64,000 bases of DNA. Origin: Nymphaea colorata. Its lineage: Eukaryota; Streptophyta; Magnoliopsida; Nymphaeales; Nymphaeaceae. The stretch lies in assembly GCF_008831285.2 (NCBI RefSeq), contig NC_045140.1:2397528-2461527 (forward strand), in the 5' to 3' direction. Within the stretch, counting starts at the first letter, position 1, and the number at the start of each line of letters is the position of its first letter. The notes beneath the pieces were generated by a model. It searched no databases and had not been told where the DNA came from. It saw only the letters and a program-made list of their open reading frames with translations. Below are positions 58,395 through 64,000 of the stretch, piece after piece. The position numbers were made by a program, and so were the translations under genes.

Positions 58395-61300
58395 TCTTCT
58401 TCATTGTACTTGCTTCATGGTGTCTGTTTTCTCAAGAAAGTTGTTGCTAAAAAGAACTATAACCTTGTCATTCTTATCACACGTCTCGTGATAGCAGTTG
58501 TAAGTGCCATCTCCATCTTTGGTGAGGGTAGTGTAGTTTATTTGTCTAATAAGTACTTTGAACTCGATTGTTTTGGTCAGTATGGTTCCTATTTATATCT
58601 CCTGTAAAAATAAAGTAGGGAGAAACTTTTAAGCTGCCGCATTTGCTTTTTCTTTTTGTTTCTCCTTTCTCCTTATCAGAAGAAGTATGGGGATACTTGT
58701 TAGCGCTTTTGAAGAACAACAAGCATTTGTTGGAAGATTGTGTATGACAGTTGCGTAAATGAGGCTGTAGAGATGCTATCACCAATTACATAGTGAACCT
58801 TGGTAATTATGGAGGTGACATCTGTGGGTTGGGAAATTGGCTACTTCCTGAATAATGAGTATTAAAGTGAAAGGATGACTTTAAGAAGATAGAATGATAA
58901 CTAGAGATATAACTTGAAAGAGCTGAAGTTCCTTGTCAGTGCATTTTAAGAATGGCGTGAACATGTGTGCTTATTAGTTTCAGCAGTGAACAGTGGATCT
59001 GAGACAGGGTCACAAAATGGTGGCAGTTCTTAGAATTCGTACAACCAAGGGAATGAAAGAGAGTTTAAAGCCATTCACAATTGTAAGGCGACCTTTGGTT
59101 GCAAACTTTTATATAGACCAAATGAAGAAACATTTAGTAAGTTACTAACAGGTGCATATATTTTCCAGGAACAAGTTTGTGAACTGCAATATGTCAAATG
59201 AAAACGAGTCATCAAACAGCACCTGCAGGGAAGTATTTATGTGTGGGAGTTGTATGATATTATACATGAATTATGTTCTCTGGTCAATCATTTGATTGGC
59301 AAATGGTTCCTACAATACTCTGATATCCATAATCCAAAAGCTGTAATGATTATCTCCCTTTAACAGTGGAAATTCAGGCAACACAAACTTTCTAATATGC
59401 ATGTCCCTTATTTTTCTTACCTCTCTTTGTTCTATGGCAGTCAGAGAAAATGTTGCTAGCATTGGATATCCAAACTTTGTGAAATTTAAAGCTTGTAAGC
59501 TATTGCTGTGGTTTAAACCAGCTAGAATCAGTAATTGTCAATATTAGTAATTTGTAAATATTTGAGTTGCATCATGGAATGCATTTAAAGCATTTGTCCT
59601 AACCTTCTTAATTGATTTCATCTTATTCCATTTCCTTTTTGTTTTTTTTCTTTTTCACTATCAATTGTTTTGCTCATCTTGGTAGTTGCTTTATTTTTAT
59701 TTGTTTTGATGCTCATAAGATATTCAAATGCTTCTTATGAGTAAGTCTTGGTTTTTTATGTTGCAATTCTGTCTCTCGCAGATGATGGTACAGGCGATGA
59801 CTTTCATGTCGTTTTGTCCAACCAACGTTCATTCACTAGAAACTTCCATCTTTTTTCAAGCTTTGTCATAAAATCTATCCGTTCATTCTCTTATACCCTT
59901 TGATGCCGGAAGTTTGTTTTTTTCGTTTTCATGTTAACCATGAAATGCATCCTTGAAGAATGACTGCATGAATTTGGTGAACTCTGTAATTGGGCCCATA
60001 AGGTAGTGGGCAAAGCGTGCATTGCTAGCCCTAGAGGTTGCTTACCAATTGTAGAAGTGAATCAGCGGTTCCACTTGACAAGTCTGATGCCTTAGCTGTC
60101 TAAAACTTTTAAATCCACGTCAAAAATCGCTATCCAATCGAGATCCAAACAAAACGTGGTCGGTATTCTTCCCAAGAGTTGGTTTGATGGTGACACGATA
60201 TATGTGTTGGTAATTCTGATACAAATGTGTGCGTAATTCTGAATCACTTGCTTCTGTTCATTGAGTTCAGGCTAATCAAGCACACCAAAATTATGTTCTC
60301 CAGCGTCCAGACCTGTTTGTTTAATGGTTTCTAATTAAAGAACTACTAGATGATCACCTTCCGACAAACCTGCAGCATGTTACTATGATTGGGAGAATTG
60401 GGTGGCTTCGCTTTCATCACCTCTGAGCGGGTAAAGATTATGGAGATGCTCGCCTATGTACCTCCTCAGCATTGCCAGATGTGGAGCTAGAAAATTTGTG
60501 TGAGCATAAAAGTTTAGACTTTAAGGGGCACATATACGTAAATAAGTGAAAATTTAATGAACTACCAATATATAAAGGTAAAAATTTAGTGAGGTACCAA
60601 TATATAAATACTGTAAATTTTTTTGCATAAGGTCAGGGGGACGATTTGGCGGATTACCGAATGTTAGTGAAGTGTGTTGATCTCTGGAGAGGGTTTTACC
60701 CTAATCGGAGAAAAATGAGCTTGACGTGTTCGAACTTAACTCTTTTTTGCAAGAAGGATGAGGACAGCCTGATCAAGGAATGTGTTAAACAAGTTAACCA
60801 CTTGCACAACCAAACAAGCATGAAATATACAAGTACAACCTATATTATCAGACAACCGCCATTTGCGAGTTGATTCTCAAGATAGACACTGCAGCCATCA
60901 CATTTTCCATTGGGTCCACTGCCTGTCTGATGCAAATACCCACCTTGTAGAATCAACCACTTGTTTTGTCTAGAATACGTAGACCATGAAGAAGAATCTG
61001 CACTTGCAATCAACTTGCCGTAGTTCTATCCACTCTTCTGCTTCTTGGAAGGGGATCACGCTAGCAAACTGCTGCTTGCGAAGCGGAGGAAAATGCAGAT
61101 AATCTGTTCTTTCGGTGCCAACTTGCATCTCATTGTGCAGGGGCAGAGCGAAGTGGGGCCAGGGGCCCACTTCATATTTAAAAAATAATAATTTACTGCT
61201 TATAATTTTGAATAATTTCAATTTGGGCCTAGTAGATTTTGAAAAATATTGACCGCGACAAAAATTGGTCTTCAGTTAAAAATTTCTGGCTCCAACCCGA

Positions 61301-62330
61301 TTGTGGGACCATGATCCTTTCAAATTTCAATCACAACAGGCCACCACAACAAAGTGTAATCAGAGTGTGGTTTTCTGATAATTTCAAAGGGGCTGAGTGT
61401 CGAACTGGTGGCAATCTGTTTTGCTAGTCATATGGGCATATGTAATGTACCGGTAGGAGCAAATTCATGGCAGATGGAGGGAAGGGGAGCGTTGAAATGG
61501 AAGCAAAGAAAATCTGGCGTCGGTGCAAAGAGAGCTTTCTGGCCTTGGCCAGAACATCGAAGATCGAAAGGGACAGAATTAGATGCTGGTTACACACAGA
61601 TTGTTTCTATGGACACTGGCCTTCTTGCCCACCTGATGGTTTATGTATGCAAATTGTGACGGATTTCAAGGGTCGAAACAGATGGACGGTTTTTGGTATG
61701 AAAAAAGTATGGTGAAAAGGTGAGACACAAGGACGCTTCTTGCAAAAATAGGCACCGCTTCCAATAGTTCTGTGAAATTAACAACACACTTTTTCTTTCC
61801 AATTCCATGATGGGATTTCCCATTTCACATAACAAAGGTTCCCCCAAGAAAAAACCAGCAGCTAGTATGGAGGAGACACACACAGAGAGAGAGAGAGGTA
61901 AAGTAATCAGATGTTGCTCTTTGATTACGAAAAATATGGTAAGTTAACTGCATCCGTAAATCAAGATATACAGTAAGCAACTCTAGGCCATTCTTTCCTG
62001 ATCATAGCCATCTAATGGTTCATTCTCCAAGTAATTCTACTAATTAAACAAATCTTAACCATGTTCGATGTTCTCTCTTCAAGACTTGCCTGAATTGCAT
62101 ATGATACGTCGCAATACTTGGAACTTCACTTCATGCCAGTGTGCAGGAGTTCGTTCCACATGACATCTGTGCCAGCTCAGACTTGGGCAAGTCACGAGAG
62201 GATACGCACTTTCCACCGAGAAGCAGCCAAGAACCTTTCAGCTGACCAAAAAGGGCATCAAACCCCTAGTTGCACCATAAGTTGGGGAGAAGCCACCAAA
62301 GACAGAAGCCACCAAAGACAGGTACGAATG
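58395..62330. other. Spacer between the thioesterase and Crooked neck genes
   Basis: AT-rich, with no gene recognised. A probable short MITE lies at 61138-61297. A minus-strand-neutral 16-bp direct repeat (AGAAGCCACCAAAGAC twice, 62288-62319) sits just past the Crooked neck stop. Plus-strand open frames at 60646-60873 and 61467-61715 lack support. Confidence 0.5.
61138..61297. mobile_element. Short MITE with CAGGGGCAGAGC end
   Basis: The left end CAGGGGCAGAGCGAAG and a right end CTGGCTCCAACCC resemble the plant repeat family with GGGGCGGAGCCAG termini. The flanks TCATTGTG (61130-61137) and CGATTGTG (61298-61305) agree at 6 of 8 positions, as expected for an old hAT-type target duplication. 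The core is AT-rich. Confidence 0.4.
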
Positions 62331-63132
62331 TCAATCTTCGTCATCAACCTTCTGTTTTTTCCATTTATAAGCAGCTTCCAAAATTTTAAGGTTCGGTGCC
62401 ATTGCCACTTCATCGGGAAATATATAGTCATAATACTCTTCGTACCTGCATAATTTAGGAGATTACTCGGGTTCAGCACAGCAATCCTAATAAAGATGCA
62501 AAACCACGAACAAAGAGGCGGAAGGAAAAAAGAACAGTCAAAACAAAACTATAATGAACTAGGTCATACCCAGCAGGGGTACTATCTTCAGTAACAATAG
62601 CTCTCTTCCTTTTGACCTTTCTCGGTAACTTCTTCTGGACCAGACTAACATCACCAATACTGCCAAACTTACTTTCCATATTCAGCCACTCTTCTAGAAG
62701 CATAGCTCTCTCTTCCTTTTGTTCAGGGGCAGATGTTCTGAAGTAGTCAAAAGCCCTTTCAAATACACCTGTTTCATATGATATTCAAGGGAGAAACAAT
62801 AGAATCTTATGTTAATACTCTGATACAAGACAAGAAAGAAAATCAAATAGAATTCCAAGTTGGTAACTCACCACGAGAGCGCAAAAGTCGCTGCTCAATA
62901 AGTGCTTCATCTTGCATCTCAATTTCATTGGTTTCTTCTTCTATACCAGAAGTAGCCTCAAACATGGCATAACTAATCCACACCTTCAAATGCTTTGTGC
63001 GATCAAGCAACCTGTCATATAGCTGCCTCGTTCTATCAGGCTCACCCTCAGCTATCTCAAAGTCTATGTATGCCTGCACCAATGGGTCCACACATTATCA
63101 ACCATTAAACGAAATATTCACAAGGAACACAA

Positions 63133-63168
<36 letters not shown>

Positions 63169-64000
63169 CCCACTTGGATACGGGACAAAAAGAGGACCCA
63201 TTAAAATTAATTATTAAGGGTTTTTTTTTGGGCAATCTAACCTTAGAGATATGATCTTAAGAGTGATCTGGCGAGAAACATTTATTAAGTTGATCAGTTT
63301 TTTAGTAATCGGAAAATGAACCGCTCTTATAACATCAAAATTTTGGTAGTAGAAAAGATTAATTTTTATAAAAAACAACATGAACTAAAACATGATTCAT
63401 ATTAAAGTAGTGTTTATAAACACATTAGAATGTTCACATTTTGTTTAAAACACTTCTTAGCACAAATTTAAGAGGTCTGGTTTTTATGCCTTACTCAAGT
63501 GGTCTGGTATTTACCAATTACTCTTATATATATATTCATGAGATCAGGTTTCATCTGGAAGATTGTGATCAAGGCCCAACTATTGGTACAGACTACAGAG
63601 AACAAGCCATACAGATGCCTCAATCAGTTGTCATCCAATTTCTCATGTTTCAGTCATGCTCCCACGAGGACATAATTGAGACTTATGTCTTAAGAGCTTA
63701 TACCTTTTATGCCTCATTAATCTATATACCTCACTGCTTAAGCTAGAAAGGGCTTCAGCATCGTACTTTGAAAGACTTCAGCATCTATCTGAGGTTCCCA
63801 GATTCTAAGAACTGGAACTTGGATATTAGTCAAGTAGAATAAAATTGAGTTTAGAAATTACCGTCCCGCAAGTTGGTACAAGATACAAAGTGAAAAACTA
63901 CCAGCAAGCAGATGGGATAAATGGAAAGAAGCAAGAAACAAACCTTCCATAGCAGTTCAGGCATATCCAATGCAGGTTGAGCTATTGCCAGTTCAAAAAT
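62331..64000 (-). CDS. CRNKL1: Crooked neck-like pre-mRNA splicing factor (CRNKL1/CLF1), 3' part
   Basis: HAT-repeat (half-a-TPR) scaffold of the spliceosomal Prp19/NTC complex in the nucleus. The window holds the last four exons on the complement: 63944-64000 (continues beyond the edge), 62872-63073, 62570-62768, 62331-62445. Phases agree at every junction. Recognisable blocks: [98 protein letters not shown] and the end [20 protein letters not shown] with [11 protein letters not shown] then stop. These match the C-terminal end of plant and animal Crooked neck proteins. The 5' part is outside the window. Confidence 0.95.
63128..63168. repeat. (AC)n(AT)n compound microsatellite
   Basis: AC repeats pass directly into AT repeats in the Crooked neck intron between the exons at 63944 and 63073. 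Confidence 0.85.

Noticed and set aside
60646..60873. 75-codon plus-strand frame
   Set aside because: No recognisable features. Lies in AT-rich repeat-like DNA.
61467..61715. 82-codon frame starting MADGGKGSVEMEAKK
   Set aside because: Coding-like composition but no family, no intron signals and no conserved neighbours. Kept only as a note.
1..64000. CRISPR arrays, operons, phage or bacterial islands
   Set aside because: None present. Intron-rich plant genes and plant transposons explain the window.

Overview
This is nuclear DNA of a flowering plant. Genes have many introns, introns and spacers are AT-rich, two intronless pentatricopeptide repeat (PPR) genes are present (one ends in the plant-type DYW motif), and the transposable elements are plant Ty1/copia, hAT and LINE types. 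The species cannot be named from the sequence.

Layout. 763-17336 (+) is a 14-exon RAD21/SCC1-type cohesin gene. Its seventh intron is 10.6 kb long because it holds a young copia retrotransposon (5219-10571) and an old, broken hAT DNA transposon (11199-14407). Just past its 3' end is a perfect 309-bp tandem duplication (17692-18309). A gene-poor stretch follows to 26.6 kb, with one short piece that looks like the 5' end of a FRA10AC1-like gene (24458-24734). 26640-37121 (-) is a complete 11-exon gene for COP9 signalosome subunit 3; its large introns hold a hAT-type MITE with an exact 8-bp target duplication and other repeats. 37-43 kb is repeat-rich spacer with LINE remnants. 43240-45570 (-) is a DYW-class PPR gene. 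48589-51805 (+) is an NPF8-type (NRT1/PTR) peptide transporter gene that carries a frameshift, a duplicated splice acceptor and a substituted proton-coupling residue; its third intron holds another hAT-type MITE. 54477-56627 (-) is a P-class PPR gene, and 57449-58394 (+) a small hotdog-fold thioesterase gene. 62331 to the end (-) is the 3' part of the spliceosome gene Crooked neck/CLF1.

The genes do not form a pathway or cluster. They are ordinary single-copy plant genes: cohesin, COP9 signalosome, spliceosome, organelle RNA factors, a transporter and a thioesterase. I found no convincing new multi-gene system. The most notable signals are transposon biology (a copia copy with apparently identical LTRs but a broken gag frame; a hAT family whose short derivative ends in long perfect palindromes), the decaying NPF8 transporter gene, the exact 309-bp duplication that keeps a reading frame open, and three sets of orphan exon-like segments that I could not identify.
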